From Rhodospirillum sp. (GTDB taxonomy: Bacteria > Pseudomonadota > Alphaproteobacteria > Dongiales > Dongiaceae), in assembly GCA_013822765.1 (NCBI GenBank), contig PNKY01000017.1, positions 1 to 64,000 on the forward strand: a stretch of DNA of 64,000 nt. Reading direction: 5' to 3'. Positions 53,293 to 63,263 of the stretch are shown here, piece after piece. The notes beneath the pieces are model-generated. The model worked only from the letters and a program-made list of their open reading frames with translations, was not told the origin of the DNA and did no database searches. Made by a program: the position numbers and the translations under genes. Every line of letters begins with the position of its first letter. Positions within the stretch are counted from its first letter, which is position 1.

Positions 53293-54941
53293 CAACTCGC
53301 CTTTCGTCTCCGGCGCAATACTTCGTCCAGCCAATCGGGCCGAATCTCGGGCACCGAGGACAATAGCAATTCCGTATAGGGATGGTAGGGCGGGCTGAAG
53401 GCCTGCTCGATCGGCCCACTTACCACCAGCTTGCCCTTCAGCATCACCGCCACCTTGTTGGCGATGCGGCGCACCGTGCCGAGGTCGTGGGTGATGAACA
53501 GGAACGCGACGCCGGTCTCGTCCTGGATGCGCCGCAGCAGGCGCAGGATCTCGTCCGCCACCAGCGGGTCCAGGGCCGACGTGACCTCGTCGCAGATGAT
53601 GATGTCGGGCTGCGCCGCCAGCGCGCGGGCGATGCAGACACGCTGCTTCTGGCCGCCCGACAATTCATGCGGCCGGCGGGTGATGTAATCCGCCGGCAGG
53701 TCGATCTGGCGCATCAGCTCCTCGACCCGCGCGCGCACCTCCGCCCGGCTCTTGCGGAAATAGAACTGCACCGGACGGCCGATGATGTCGAGCAGGGTCT
53801 GGCGTGGATTGAGGGCGACATCCGGCATCTGATAGATCATCTGGATGCGGCGCAGCTGATCCTTGCTGCGGTCCTGCAGCCGGGACTTGAGGCTGGTCCC
53901 GTCGAACAGCACGTCGCCCTGCTCGCGCGCCAGCAGGCCGACGACAACGCGCGCCAGCGTGCTCTTCCCGGAGCCCGACTCACCGACGATCGCCAGCGTG
54001 TCGCCGCGACGCACGGAGATCGAGACGTCGTCGATCACCTTCACCGAGCCACGATAGGCGGCGACCACATTCTTGACCTCGAGCAGCGGCCGGTCGCCCT
54101 CGGCGTGGCTTTCGACGAACTTGCTCTGCGCGGCGGCCACCCGTTCCGCCACCAGCATGCGGGTGTAGTCCATCTGCGGCTGCTGCAGGATTTGCGTCGC
54201 CTGGCCGTGCTCCACCATCTTGCCGCGGCGCAGCACCATGATGCGGTCGGCGATCTGCGCCACCACCGCAAGATCGTGCGAGATGTAGAGCGCCGCGGTG
54301 CGGTGCTCGCGGATCAGCTTCTTGAACGACGCCAGCACCTCGACCTGGGTGGTGACATCGAGCGCCGTGGTCGGCTCGTCGAACACCAGCAGGTCGGGCT
54401 TGGCGATCATCGCCATCGCTGCCATGGCGCGTTGCAGCTGCCCGCCGGAGACCTGGTGCGGATAACGATGGCCGAACCTATCGGGATTGGGGAGCTCCAG
54501 CTCCCTAAACAGGCGGATCGCATCCATGCGCGCCTGCGCGCGGTTCATGATGCCGTGCTGCAGCGCCACTTCCGCTACCTGGTCGAAGATGGTGTGCGCG
54601 GGGTTGAACGCGGCGGCGGCACTCTGCGCGATATAGGCGACCTTCACGCCGCGCAGATTCTGCCGGCCCTTGACGTTCAACTCGCGCAGGTCGCGGCCGT
54701 GGAACAGGAGCTGTCCGCCGGTGATCTGGCAGCCGGTGCGGGCATAGATCAGGGTGGAAAGCCCGATGGTCGACTTGCCGGCGCCGGATTCACCGATCAG
54801 GCCCAGCACCTCGCCGGCGTCGAGCGTGAAGCTGACGTCGTCGACCAGCGTCACGCGCATGCCGGTCTCGGTGACCGCTTCGATCCGCAGGTTACGGACG
54901 TCGAGAATCTGGCCTTCGGTCTTTGGTTTTATCTGCGCCAT
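53292..54941 (-). CDS. ABC transporter ATPase, two fused nucleotide-binding domains
   Basis: 549 aa. Both halves carry a full set: Walker A GESGAGKST (50-58) and GESGSGKST (320-328), signature VSGGQLQR and LSGGQKQR, and Walker B LLVFDEPTTALD and ICDEVTSALD. The Opp/Dpp type usually has two separate ATPases; here they are fused (DppD plus DppF). It powers uptake of peptides or other solutes. It lies in an operon with two permeases and a solute-binding protein. Confidence 0.94.
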   Translation of the reverse strand: MAQIKPKTEGQILDVRNLRIEAVTETGMRVTLVDDVSFTLDAGEVLGLIGESGAGKSTIGLSTLIYARTGCQITGGQLLFHGRDLRELNVKGRQNLRGVKVAYIAQSAAAAFNPAHTIFDQVAEVALQHGIMNRAQARMDAIRLFRELELPNPDRFGHRYPHQVSGGQLQRAMAAMAMIAKPDLLVFDEPTTALDVTTQVEVLASFKKLIREHRTAALYISHDLAVVAQIADRIMVLRRGKMVEHGQATQILQQPQMDYTRMLVAERVAAAQSKFVESHAEGDRPLLEVKNVVAAYRGSVKVIDDVSISVRRGDTLAIVGESGSGKSTLARVVVGLLAREQGDVLFDGTSLKSRLQDRSKDQLRRIQMIYQMPDVALNPRQTLLDIIGRPVQFYFRKSRAEVRARVEELMRQIDLPADYITRRPHELSGGQKQRVCIARALAAQPDIIICDEVTSALDPLVADEILRLLRRIQDETGVAFLFITHDLGTVRRIANKVAVMLKGKLVVSGPIEQAFSPPYHPYTELLLSSVPEIRPDWLDEVLRRRRKAS

Positions 54942-54948
54942 CCCGCCC

Positions 54949-55776
54949 TCACGCGTTTTCTCCCTGCGGCCGTGAATACATCGACAGCAGCCAGTCGACC
55001 ACCAGGTTGACGCCGATGGTCAGCACGGCGATCGCCGCCGCCGGATAGAGCGGCGCCGCAATGCCCGCGGGAATGGCGAGCGAGCTTTCCTTCACCATGC
55101 TGCCCCAATCGGCATCGGGTGGCTGGACACCAAGGCCAAGGAAGCTGAGCGCCGCCACGAACAGGAACGCGAAGCAGAACCGCAGCCCGAATTCCGCCGC
55201 CAGCGGCGGCAGGGCGTTGGGCAGGATCTCGCGCAGGATGACCCAGAACAGTCCCTCGCCGCGCAACCTGGCCGCCTCGACATACTCCAGCACGACGATG
55301 TTCATCGCGACCGAGCGCGCGACGCGGAACACGTAGACCGAATAGAGCAGGCCGATGGTGAGGACGATGATGCCGGCGCCGGTGCCGAACCCGGACAGGA
55401 TGATCAGCGCCCACATCAGGTTCGGGACCGACAGGACGACGTCCGCGACGCGCGAGAACAGCATGTCGACCCATCCGCCGAAGATCGTCGCGGCAAGGCC
55501 GGTGACGACACCGATGACGAAGGCCAGGACGGTGGCCAGCATCGCCAAGCCGATGGAGATTCGCCCGCCGTACAGAATGCGCGAGAACATGTCGCGTCCG
55601 ATCTGGTCGAGGCCAAGCCAGTGTTCGGCCGACGGCGGATCCCAGCGGCTGCCCATCGGCAGGTTTGGGTCGTGCGGCGCGAGCCACGGCGCGAAGATCG
55701 CCCCGCCCGCGCAGGCGAGAATAATGAGAATTCCGATGAGCGCGGTGAAGGTGATCCTGGACCCGAACAGTCTCAT
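54949..55776 (-). CDS. Dpp/Opp-type ABC permease (DppC-like)
   Basis: 275 aa, about six helices. The N-terminus has the DppC-type FAPWLAPHDPN and EHWLGLDQIGRDMFSRILYG; the EAA loop is EYVEAARLRGEGLFWVILRE. It forms the inner-membrane channel with the second permease. The ATG at 55774-55776 is favoured over an earlier in-frame start in the upstream permease gene. Confidence 0.93.
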   Translation of the reverse strand: MRLFGSRITFTALIGILIILACAGGAIFAPWLAPHDPNLPMGSRWDPPSAEHWLGLDQIGRDMFSRILYGGRISIGLAMLATVLAFVIGVVTGLAATIFGGWVDMLFSRVADVVLSVPNLMWALIILSGFGTGAGIIVLTIGLLYSVYVFRVARSVAMNIVVLEYVEAARLRGEGLFWVILREILPNALPPLAAEFGLRFCFAFLFVAALSFLGLGVQPPDADWGSMVKESSLAIPAGIAAPLYPAAAIAVLTIGVNLVVDWLLSMYSRPQGENA

Positions 55777-55783
55777 CGCCGCC

Positions 55784-56731
55784 TCACCGCGGATGCCGGA
55801 GGCGCGGGTTGCTGAGGATCGACAGCACATCCGCGATCATGTTCAGGCCGATGAAGACGACGGCGAAGATGAGCCCGCAGGCTTGGACCACCGGCACATC
55901 GCGCTTGGATACCGCGTCCACCATCAGCCGGCCGAGCCCGTTGTAGGTGAACACCGCCTCCACCACCACGACGCCGACGATGAGATAGGCGAGGTTCAGC
56001 GCGATGACGTTGATGATCGGCGCCAGCGCGTTGGGCAGCGCATGACGCACCACGATGCGCCATTTCGGCAGCCCCTTCAGCAGCGCCATCTCGATATAGG
56101 GGCTCGCCATCACTGCGAGCACCGAGGTGCGGGTCATGCGCATCATGTGGGCGATGACCACCAACACCAAGGTCAACATCGGCAGGAACGTAGAATAGAG
56201 ATGCTGCGTGAAGCTCTGCTCCGGCTTGAACGTCGCGATCGCCGGGAACCAGCGGAACTGCACCGACAGATACAGGATGAGGATGTAGCCGACGAAAAAC
56301 TCCGGCATGGAGATGGCGGCCAGCGTGCCGACGTTGACCGCCTTGTCGTAGATGCTGTTGCGATAGATCGCGGCCAGGATGCCGAGGAACACCGACAACG
56401 GTACGGCAATGATCGCCGCATAGATCGCCAGGAAAAGCGTGTTCCACAGACGTGGGCCGATGACAGCCGCGACCGACCGCTTGTTGGCCAGCGAGGTGCC
56501 GAAGTCTCCCTCCACTGCGCCACGGAGCCACTCGACATACCGCTCATGAGCAGGACGGTCGAGCCCCAGCTCCGCACGGATCGCGGCGACATTCTCCGGT
56601 GTTGCCGACTGACCGAGGATGTTGGTGGCGATGTCTCCGGGAAGCCACTCGGTCACGGCGAAAATCAGGGCCGAAACAACGATCAACGTCAGAAAACCCA
56701 GCACCAGCCGCTGACCGAGCAGTTTCAGCAT
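55784..56731 (-). CDS. Dpp/Opp-type ABC permease (DppB-like)
   Basis: 315 aa, about six helices. N-terminal VSALIFAVTEWLPGDIATNI and LGLDRPAHERYVEWLRGAVEGDFG are typical of DppB, and the EAA loop ALLKGLPKWRIVVRHALPNALAPI is clear. It starts the permease pair and lies 188 bp after the substrate-binding-protein gene, with a hairpin in between that may reduce its expression relative to the binding protein. Confidence 0.93.
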   Translation of the reverse strand: MLKLLGQRLVLGFLTLIVVSALIFAVTEWLPGDIATNILGQSATPENVAAIRAELGLDRPAHERYVEWLRGAVEGDFGTSLANKRSVAAVIGPRLWNTLFLAIYAAIIAVPLSVFLGILAAIYRNSIYDKAVNVGTLAAISMPEFFVGYILILYLSVQFRWFPAIATFKPEQSFTQHLYSTFLPMLTLVLVVIAHMMRMTRTSVLAVMASPYIEMALLKGLPKWRIVVRHALPNALAPIINVIALNLAYLIVGVVVVEAVFTYNGLGRLMVDAVSKRDVPVVQACGLIFAVVFIGLNMIADVLSILSNPRLRHPR

Positions 56732-56875
56732 TCACTCCCCCTCCGACTCCGGGTGCCGCGCCGCGCCCCCCGAGTCCCTGCCCCATTTGAGCGACGGGCT
56801 TGCGGCAACACTACCGCCAACCTACTCCATGTCCAAGAGGGGCGGCGCGGAATAATCCGACAAAATCAAAGAAAT

Positions 56876-56903
56876 AGGCGGCGGGACTAATGCCCCGCCG
56901 CCT
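56876..56903 (-). terminator. Attenuator hairpin between SBP and permease genes
   Basis: AGGCGGCGGG (56876-56885) pairs with CCCGCCGCCT (56894-56903) around an eight-base loop. On the minus strand it is followed by TATTTCTTTGATTTTG. It lies 16 bp after the substrate-binding-protein stop, the usual place for a stabilising or partly terminating hairpin that keeps binding-protein levels above permease levels. Confidence 0.7.
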
Positions 56904-56919
56904 GTGACTGGATGGTCTG

Positions 56920-58503
56920 CTAAGCCTCGATCCAGGCCTTCTGGACGATCCGGCTGTTGCACAGATCGAACATGCCGTGAGGCGTGTGGCCCTTGACCTT
57001 CACGTCGTGCACGTCGAGCCAATCCTTGAACAGCGGGATGATGGCGCCGCCATCCGCATACAGCATGCGCTGCATCTCCCAGATGTAGTCCTTGCGCTTG
57101 GCATGATCGGTCGTCGCCTTCGCATCGGCCAGCAGCTTCTCGAACGCGTCGACCCGCCAATGCGTGTCGTTCCACGGTGCCTGGGCGCCGTAGGCCACCG
57201 CGAGCATCTGGGTCGCGGCCGGGCGGCCGCCCCAATACGAGGTCATGAACGGCGCCTTCAGCCAGACGTTGTCCCAGAAACCGTCGTTCGGTTCGCGCCG
57301 CACCTTGACCGGAATGCCGGCCGCGCCGGCGGTCGCCTGGAACAGCACCGACATGTCGATCGCGCCGTTGAACGCCGCGTCGGAAGCCGACAGCGTGACG
57401 TCGGCAGTGCCGAGGCCGGCCTTCTTGGCATGGAAGGCAGCCTTCTCGGGATCGTATTGCCGCTGCGGCAGCTCGTTGTTGTGGAATGGATCGGATTCCG
57501 GGATCGGATGATCGTTGCCGACGCGCGCATACTTGCCGAACATCATCTCGACCAGCTTGGCGCGGTTGATGGCGTATTTCATCGCCAGCCGGGTGTCCAG
57601 ATTGTCGTAAGGCTTGGTGTCCACCATCATCGGCATGTTGAAGTGATAGCCGGCAGCGGCCTGCACGAGCTCGAGATTACCGGCCGCCAAGAGCTGATCG
57701 ACCAGCGGCACCACCACGCGATGGGTGACGTCGAACTCTCCAGCCAACAGAGACTGCATGCGGGCGGCGTCATCGTTGATGACGGTGATCTCCGCCGACT
57801 CAAGGTTGCAGCGCCCTTCCTTCCAATAGCCGCCGCGGTTGGTCAGGATGCAGCGCACGCCGGGGTCGAATACCTCGGCCTTGTAGCCGCCGGTTCCGAC
57901 CGGGTTGGCCCAGTCCTCGAAACCATTCGGCACCACCAGCACGTGATAGTCGCTGAGCACGTACGGCAGGTCGGCGTCCGGCGCCTCGAGCACGATCTTC
58001 ACCTGCTCCTGGCTCATCTTCACGACGTCTTTGATCGGCTTCATGGGGCCGGCCGCGCCCGACTTCGATTCGCCGCGATGCAGGTTGATCGAGTAGATGA
58101 TGTCGTCGGCGTCCAGCGTCTTGCCGTTGCTGAAGGTGATGCCCTTGCGGACGTTGCACACCCATTCGGTCGCATCGTCGCTGGGCTCGAGCGTCTCGAG
58201 CAGTTCGGGCTGAATCTGATTCTTGTCATCGACCTCGACCAGGCCGTCGAAGATGCTGGTGGAGATGTTGATCATCACGGTGTCGAGATAGGTCCGGACA
58301 TCCATGCTGTCGGTCGTGCTGCCGCCCGCCGCGCCGACGCGCAGGTTGCCGCCCTTCACCGGCGTCTGCGCGTAGCCGGCCTTCGCCAGCACGCCGCTCG
58401 CCAGCGAGGTGGCGACGCCTAGCGCCGCCGCGCGTCGCATGAACTCGCGCCGGCTTACGCGGCCGTTGGTGGCGGCCACCTGTAACTCTTCCCACTGATT
58501 CAT
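56920..58503 (-). CDS. Periplasmic substrate-binding protein, Dpp/Opp type
   Basis: 527 aa. Tat-type signal (NGRVSRREFMRRAAALGVAT, residues about 13-32). The family-5 solute-binding core has SIFDGLVEVDDKNQIQPELL, GKTLDADDIIYSINLHRGES and MKYAINRAKLVEMMFGKYAR. It captures peptides or comparable solutes for the permeases and ATPase encoded downstream. ATG 58501-58503 gives the signal peptide; the in-frame extension upstream has no homology. Confidence 0.93.
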   Translation of the reverse strand: MNQWEELQVAATNGRVSRREFMRRAAALGVATSLASGVLAKAGYAQTPVKGGNLRVGAAGGSTTDSMDVRTYLDTVMINISTSIFDGLVEVDDKNQIQPELLETLEPSDDATEWVCNVRKGITFSNGKTLDADDIIYSINLHRGESKSGAAGPMKPIKDVVKMSQEQVKIVLEAPDADLPYVLSDYHVLVVPNGFEDWANPVGTGGYKAEVFDPGVRCILTNRGGYWKEGRCNLESAEITVINDDAARMQSLLAGEFDVTHRVVVPLVDQLLAAGNLELVQAAAGYHFNMPMMVDTKPYDNLDTRLAMKYAINRAKLVEMMFGKYARVGNDHPIPESDPFHNNELPQRQYDPEKAAFHAKKAGLGTADVTLSASDAAFNGAIDMSVLFQATAGAAGIPVKVRREPNDGFWDNVWLKAPFMTSYWGGRPAATQMLAVAYGAQAPWNDTHWRVDAFEKLLADAKATTDHAKRKDYIWEMQRMLYADGGAIIPLFKDWLDVHDVKVKGHTPHGMFDLCNSRIVQKAWIEA

Positions 58504-58685
58504 GCCCGTTCTCCCTCTTCCCTGAGTATGGCGTAATCGCCTTTCAATGCCCGGCGCCGAAGTTGCATCCCGCGGTCGCCGGCAAAGTCCTGATTGCGCA
58601 CCACTATGCAGAACCACTCGGTCGCAGACAATCGCGGACCAATCGGGTGCCATGACATAATCGATACCGAACACAGCCGTTTTCG

Positions 58686-59651
58686 CTAGCCACGAAGCAG
58701 CTCCGCCATCGCGCGCGCGAAGTCGACGAAGGCGCGCTCGGCAGCGCCACAAAAGTGCAATGCGCGCAGGAATGTATGCGGCAGTCCGTGCGCCACGATC
58801 AGCCGTTGTGGAACACCGGCCGCGTCCAGCGCCGCGGCATACTCCAGGGCATCCGGCAGAACTACGTCCAGTTCCGCCGCACAGATGACGGCCGGCGGCA
58901 GACGCGAGAAGTCGCGCGCCATCAGCGGCATCGCATAGGGGTCCTGCGCATCGCCGGGCGACGACAGATAGGCGCTGAGGGCCGCGGACACCGCGGCCTC
59001 ATCCAAGCCCGGGCTGTGGGTGTCGATCGCCGGGCGAGAAACGCGCAGCGCGGGATAGATCAGACCCTGCGCGCGCAATCGCGGCGCGCCGGTGTCGCGC
59101 GCCATCAGCGCCATCCCCGCTGAGAGCGCGCCGCCGGCGCTGTCACCGGCGACCGCAACACGGCGCGGATCGAGATTGCGCTCTGGCCCCTGCTCCACCA
59201 CCCAGTTCACGGCATCCCAAGCATCCTGCAATGCAGCCGGATATTTGTGCTCGGGGGCCAGGCGATAGTCGACCGCGAGGACCGCGGCCTCGGAATGGTG
59301 CGCTAGGCGCGCACAGGGCAAATCGTGGCTGTCCAGCCCGCCGAACATCCAGGCGCCGCCGTGGCAATAGACGATGACTGGCGCCGGGCTACTGGCTTTC
59401 GCCGGAACATAGAGCCGGACCGGAACGTGGCCGCTGAGCCCGAGCACGTTGAAGTCGGTGGCCAACACCCCATCGGGCCGCGGCGCGTGATAGCGGCGCC
59501 AGAACTCTTCGTACAGCGCGCGCTGCTCCTTGATCGGCCGGGCGGAGAAAGCCTGGTCGAACGTTGCATCCTGGTCGGCGGCGAAGGCAGCGATATCGGG
59601 ATCCAGCACCCCAGGTCCCCCTAACCTGCTGCAGGATATCTCATAAAGCAT
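58686..59651 (-). CDS. HSL-type alpha/beta-hydrolase (esterase)
   Basis: 321 aa. The oxyanion motif YCHGGAWMFGGLDSHD and the nucleophile loop AVAGDSAGGALS define the hormone-sensitive-lipase branch; the catalytic Asp (AELDVVLPD) and His (AHGLPHTFLR) follow. It should hydrolyse short-chain esters in the cytoplasm. It is transcribed away from the AraC gene and towards the ABC operon; the ATG at 59649-59651 is less certain than the catalytic core, as several starts are possible. Confidence 0.86.
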   Translation of the reverse strand: MLYEISCSRLGGPGVLDPDIAAFAADQDATFDQAFSARPIKEQRALYEEFWRRYHAPRPDGVLATDFNVLGLSGHVPVRLYVPAKASSPAPVIVYCHGGAWMFGGLDSHDLPCARLAHHSEAAVLAVDYRLAPEHKYPAALQDAWDAVNWVVEQGPERNLDPRRVAVAGDSAGGALSAGMALMARDTGAPRLRAQGLIYPALRVSRPAIDTHSPGLDEAAVSAALSAYLSSPGDAQDPYAMPLMARDFSRLPPAVICAAELDVVLPDALEYAAALDAAGVPQRLIVAHGLPHTFLRALHFCGAAERAFVDFARAMAELLRG

Positions 59652-59736
59652 GGAGCCAGGGCATCCCGCCAGTTGACAAATTCCGTCAAGCCATGACGAA
59701 TCACGACTTACACCGAGGTTTGCCCCGAGGGTAAGC

Positions 59737-60744
59737 ATGACGCCCGAGCCGCGGATTCAGGCCGCGCCGATCGAAACGCCCCAGACGGTCGCCTTCCTGA
59801 TCGTCCCGCAGTTCTCCATGCTCGCTTTCGTCTCGGCCGTAGAGCCGTTGCGCGTCGCGAACCGCCTCGCCGGGCGCGACCTCTATCGTTGGGTGGTGGT
59901 CTCGCGCGACGGCAAGTCGGTCACCGCCTCCAACGGCATGTCGCTGCTCGCCGATCACAGCCTCGACAGCAAGCTCGATCTCGCCCTGGCGGTGGTGTGC
60001 GCAGGCTTCGAGCCGGAACGATACTTCGACCGCGCCACGCGCAAGTGGCTAACCGGGCTCAACAGCCGCTCGGTCGATCTCGGCGCCATCGACACCGGCA
60101 GCTTCTTCCTGGCATGGGCTGGATTGCTCGATGGGTATCGTGCCACCACGCATTGGGAGGGATTGGATTCGTTCCGCGAAGCCTTTCCGAAGGTGGAGGC
60201 CGACAGCGGCCTGTTCGTGATCGACCGCAACCGGCTGACTTGTGCCGGTGGCACAGCGGCGCTCGACATGCTGCTGCACCTCATCTCGCTGCAGCACGGG
60301 CACCGTCTCGCTGCCGCCGCGTCGGAGCAATTCATCCATGCGCGCATCCGTCCGCCCAATGATCGCCAGCGCATGGAGCCACCGGCGCGACAGGGCGTGA
60401 CGCATCCGGGCTTGGCGCAGGCGCTTTCGCTCATGGAGCAGAACCTCGAAGATCCGCTGGACGCTGCCGCGCTGGCGAAGCGCGCCGGCCTTTCGCTGCG
60501 CCAGCTGGAGCGGCTGTTCCACCGGCACTTCTCCATGACGCCGCATCGCTACTATCTGGACCTGCGCCTGCAGCGGGCGCGTGCGCTGCTGCAATACAGC
60601 GATCTTGCGGTGGTGGAGATCGCGGTCGCCAGCGGCTTCGCGTCGCCGGCGCATTTCTCGCGCGCTTACCGCTCGTGGGCGGGCAAGGCCCCGACCGAGG
60701 AGCGTCGCCGCACCCAAGGCGGGATCATGCCGGCGCTGCGTTAG
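59737..60744 (+). CDS. AraC-family regulator with GATase1/DJ-1 domain (CdhR/GbdR-like)
   Basis: 335 aa. Residues 15-210 form a DJ-1/PfpI-like (GATase1) domain ([40 protein letters not shown]). Residues 230-330 hold two AraC helix-turn-helix motifs ([40 protein letters not shown]). This architecture is that of CdhR, the activator of carnitine dehydrogenase genes, and GbdR. It stands right in front of the carnitine-like operon, so it is probably its activator. Confidence 0.86.
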   Translation: MTPEPRIQAAPIETPQTVAFLIVPQFSMLAFVSAVEPLRVANRLAGRDLYRWVVVSRDGKSVTASNGMSLLADHSLDSKLDLALAVVCAGFEPERYFDRATRKWLTGLNSRSVDLGAIDTGSFFLAWAGLLDGYRATTHWEGLDSFREAFPKVEADSGLFVIDRNRLTCAGGTAALDMLLHLISLQHGHRLAAAASEQFIHARIRPPNDRQRMEPPARQGVTHPGLAQALSLMEQNLEDPLDAAALAKRAGLSLRQLERLFHRHFSMTPHRYYLDLRLQRARALLQYSDLAVVEIAVASGFASPAHFSRAYRSWAGKAPTEERRRTQGGIMPALR

Positions 60745-60863
60745 ACGACTGTTGGACTCTGGCGTCGGGCCAATCCAAGTCGATGTCGGAATCCGTCAAT
60801 CAATTTTCGCCTGTACACAGCACCTTTCCGGGCAATCGGAGCCGCACCCAAGAGGAGCCATCC

Positions 60864-61754
60864 ATGAACACCGAAGTCATCGTGACCTGCGCCATCACCG
60901 GCGCCGGCGACACGGTCGGCCGACATCCCGCCATCCCGGTGACGCCGAAGCAGATCGCCGATTCCGCGATCGAGGCCGCCAAGTCGGGCGCCACCATCTG
61001 CCACATGCACGTGCGCGATCCGGAAACCGGCAAGGGCGCGCGAGACGTCAAGCTCTATGCCGAGGTGGTCGATCGCGTGCGCTCCTCCGGCGTCGACATG
61101 ATCGTCAATCTCACCGCTGGCATGGGTGGCGATCTCGACATCGGCGCCGGCGAAGATCCCATGAAGTTCGGCCCCAACTGCGACCTGGTCGGCCCGCTGA
61201 CACGCTTGGCGCACGTTGAAGAGCTGCTGCCGGAAATCTGCACGCTCGATTGCGGCACGCTCAACTTCGGCGATGGCGACCTGATCTACGTCTCGACGCC
61301 GAAGCAGCTGCGCGCCGGCGCCAAGCGCGTGCAGGAGCTGGGCGTGAAACCGGAACTGGAGGTGTTCGACACCGGCCATCTCTGGTTCGCCAAGCAGATG
61401 CTGAAGGAAGGCCTGCTCGATTCGCCGCCGATGTTCCAATTCTGCCTCGGCATTCCATGGGGCGCGCCCGCCGACACTGTCTCGATGAAGGCGATGAAGG
61501 ACAACCTGCCCGAAGGCGCCGTGTGGGCGGGCTTCGGTATCGGCCGCATGCAGATGCCGATGGTCGCGCAGGCGATGCTGCTCGGCGGCAACGTGCGCGT
61601 CGGGCTCGAGGACAACCTGTGGCTCGAGAAAGGCGTCTACGCCAGCAACGCCACGCTGGTCGACCGCGCCATCGACATCATCCAGAAGCTCGGCGGCCGG
61701 CCGCTGACGCCCGCCGAAGGGCGCAAGAAGCTCGGCCTTAAGCCGCGCAACTGA
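60864..61754 (+). CDS. Beta-keto acid cleavage enzyme (3-dehydrocarnitine cleavage, CdhC-like)
   Basis: 296 aa, DUF849/BKACE family. Zinc ligands His47 and His49 in [11 protein letters not shown], with [11 protein letters not shown] and [16 protein letters not shown] further on. BKACE enzymes condense a beta-keto acid with acetyl-CoA to give acetoacetate plus a new CoA ester; for 3-dehydrocarnitine this yields betainyl-CoA. Context (regulator, dehydrogenase, thioesterase) supports the carnitine substrate. An AGAGGAG site precedes the ATG. Confidence 0.87.
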   Translation: MNTEVIVTCAITGAGDTVGRHPAIPVTPKQIADSAIEAAKSGATICHMHVRDPETGKGARDVKLYAEVVDRVRSSGVDMIVNLTAGMGGDLDIGAGEDPMKFGPNCDLVGPLTRLAHVEELLPEICTLDCGTLNFGDGDLIYVSTPKQLRAGAKRVQELGVKPELEVFDTGHLWFAKQMLKEGLLDSPPMFQFCLGIPWGAPADTVSMKAMKDNLPEGAVWAGFGIGRMQMPMVAQAMLLGGNVRVGLEDNLWLEKGVYASNATLVDRAIDIIQKLGGRPLTPAEGRKKLGLKPRN

Positions 61755-61776
61755 GATCACGCAAGGGGAACAACAC

Positions 61777-62742
61777 ATGGCTTACATCACCAACATCAAG
61801 ACCGTCGCCGTGATCGGCGCCGGCGTTATCGGCAGCGGCTGGGCCGCGCGGGCGCTGGCCAACGGCCTCGACGTGATCGCCTGGGACCCGGCGCCGAATG
61901 GCGAGCAGACCCTGCGCGCCAACGTCGCCAATGCCTGGCCCGCTTTGGAGCGCGTCGGACTGAAGCCCGGCGCCAGCCAGAACCGCCTCAAGGTCGTGAA
62001 GACCGTCGAGGAATGCGTGAAGGATGCCGACTTCATCCAGGAAAGCGCGCCGGAGCGCGAGGACCTGAAGCGCAAGCTGCACGCGCAGATCACCCGCGCC
62101 TGCAAGCCGAACGCGATCATCGGCTCCTCGACCTCGGGCCTGCTGCCCAGCGACTTCTACAGCGACACCGTCAACCCCGACCGCTGCCTGGTCGGCCACC
62201 CGTTCAACCCGGTCTATCTGCTGCCGCTGGTCGAAGTGGTCAAAGGCAAGAAGACATCCCAGGAGGCGGCCGACGCCGCAGCCCAGATCTATGCCGCCAT
62301 CGGCATGCATCCGCTGAAGCTGAGCTCGGAGATCCCGGGCTTCGTCGCCGACCGCCTGCTCGAGGCGGTGTGGCGCGAGAGCCTGCACATGATCAACGAA
62401 GGCGTCGCCACCACGGCGGAGATCGATGATGCAATCCGCTTCGGCTGCGGCATCCGCTTCTCCTTCATGGGCAGCTTCCTGATCTACACGCTGGCCGGCG
62501 GCGATGCCGGCATGAAGCACTTCATGGCGCAGTTCGGCCCGGCCCTCGAATTGCCCTGGACCAAGCTGAAGGCCCCGCAGCTCACCGACGAACTGATCGA
62601 CCGCGTGGTCGAAGGCACCGACCAGCAGAAGGGCAGCCGATCGATCAAGCAGCTCGAGCGCTATCGCGACGACGCCATCATCAGCGTGCTCGACGCTATC
62701 AAGGGCGCCAAGCAGCGCCACGGTTTGCGCCCGGACGAGTAA
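61777..62742 (+). CDS. 3-hydroxyacyl-CoA-dehydrogenase-type, probable L-carnitine dehydrogenase
   Basis: 321 aa. Rossmann NAD site [20 protein letters not shown] (residues 14-33), then [14 protein letters not shown], the catalytic [15 protein letters not shown] and [20 protein letters not shown]. The length, GSGWA and SSTSG details agree with L-carnitine dehydrogenase (CdhA/LcdH) rather than with fatty-acid FadB enzymes. It oxidises L-carnitine to 3-dehydrocarnitine with NAD+. It follows the BKACE gene by 22 bp in one operon. Confidence 0.87.
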   Translation: MAYITNIKTVAVIGAGVIGSGWAARALANGLDVIAWDPAPNGEQTLRANVANAWPALERVGLKPGASQNRLKVVKTVEECVKDADFIQESAPEREDLKRKLHAQITRACKPNAIIGSSTSGLLPSDFYSDTVNPDRCLVGHPFNPVYLLPLVEVVKGKKTSQEAADAAAQIYAAIGMHPLKLSSEIPGFVADRLLEAVWRESLHMINEGVATTAEIDDAIRFGCGIRFSFMGSFLIYTLAGGDAGMKHFMAQFGPALELPWTKLKAPQLTDELIDRVVEGTDQQKGSRSIKQLERYRDDAIISVLDAIKGAKQRHGLRPDE

Positions 62743-62757
62743 AGGTCACGAATAGTC

Positions 62758-63249
62758 ATGATCGCAGCGCCGCTCAGCCTGTACAGGACGCGGGTGAAGC
62801 CGGAGTGGGTGGACTACAACAACCACCTGAACGACGGCTATTACCTGGTCATCTTCAGCCTGGGCGGCGTCGATGAGTTCATGAATCGCATCGGCATGTC
62901 GGATGCCGAGCGCCGCGCGACCAAGACCACCATCTACACCCTTGAAGCGCACATCAACTATCTGCGCGAGGTGAAGCTGGATGAGGAAGTCGAAATCCGC
63001 TGCCAGCTGATCGGGTTCGATCAGAAACGGTTCCAGCTCTATCTCACCATGCACACCGCGCGGCTGGGCGACGAGCTGGCGGCGACCTCGGAGTTCATGC
63101 TGGTCAATATCGACAGCGCGGGCGATCCTAAATCCGCGCCGTTCCGGCCGGACGTCGCCACCAAGCTGGCGGAGGTCATGGAAGCGCACAAGGCGCTGCC
63201 CCTGCCCCAGAATTCCGGGCGCGCCATCGGCCTGCCCAAGAAGAAGTAG
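62758..63249 (+). CDS. Hot-dog-fold thioesterase, probable betainyl-CoA thioesterase
   Basis: 163 aa. The 4HBT-type motif EWVDYNNHLNDGYYLVIFSL carries the catalytic Asp/Asn/His pattern, followed by YTLEAHINYLREVKLDEEVE. In carnitine-degrading operons the corresponding protein (CdhB) hydrolyses betainyl-CoA to glycine betaine. It lies 15 bp after the dehydrogenase gene. Substrate assignment rests on context. Confidence 0.82.
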   Translation: MIAAPLSLYRTRVKPEWVDYNNHLNDGYYLVIFSLGGVDEFMNRIGMSDAERRATKTTIYTLEAHINYLREVKLDEEVEIRCQLIGFDQKRFQLYLTMHTARLGDELAATSEFMLVNIDSAGDPKSAPFRPDVATKLAEVMEAHKALPLPQNSGRAIGLPKKK

Positions 63250-63263
63250 ACAGAGAGACTGCC

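Noticed and set aside
61738-62721. Minus-strand frame opposite the carnitine dehydrogenase gene
   Set aside because: Antisense shadow of a strongly recognised Rossmann enzyme; no ribosome binding site and no domain.
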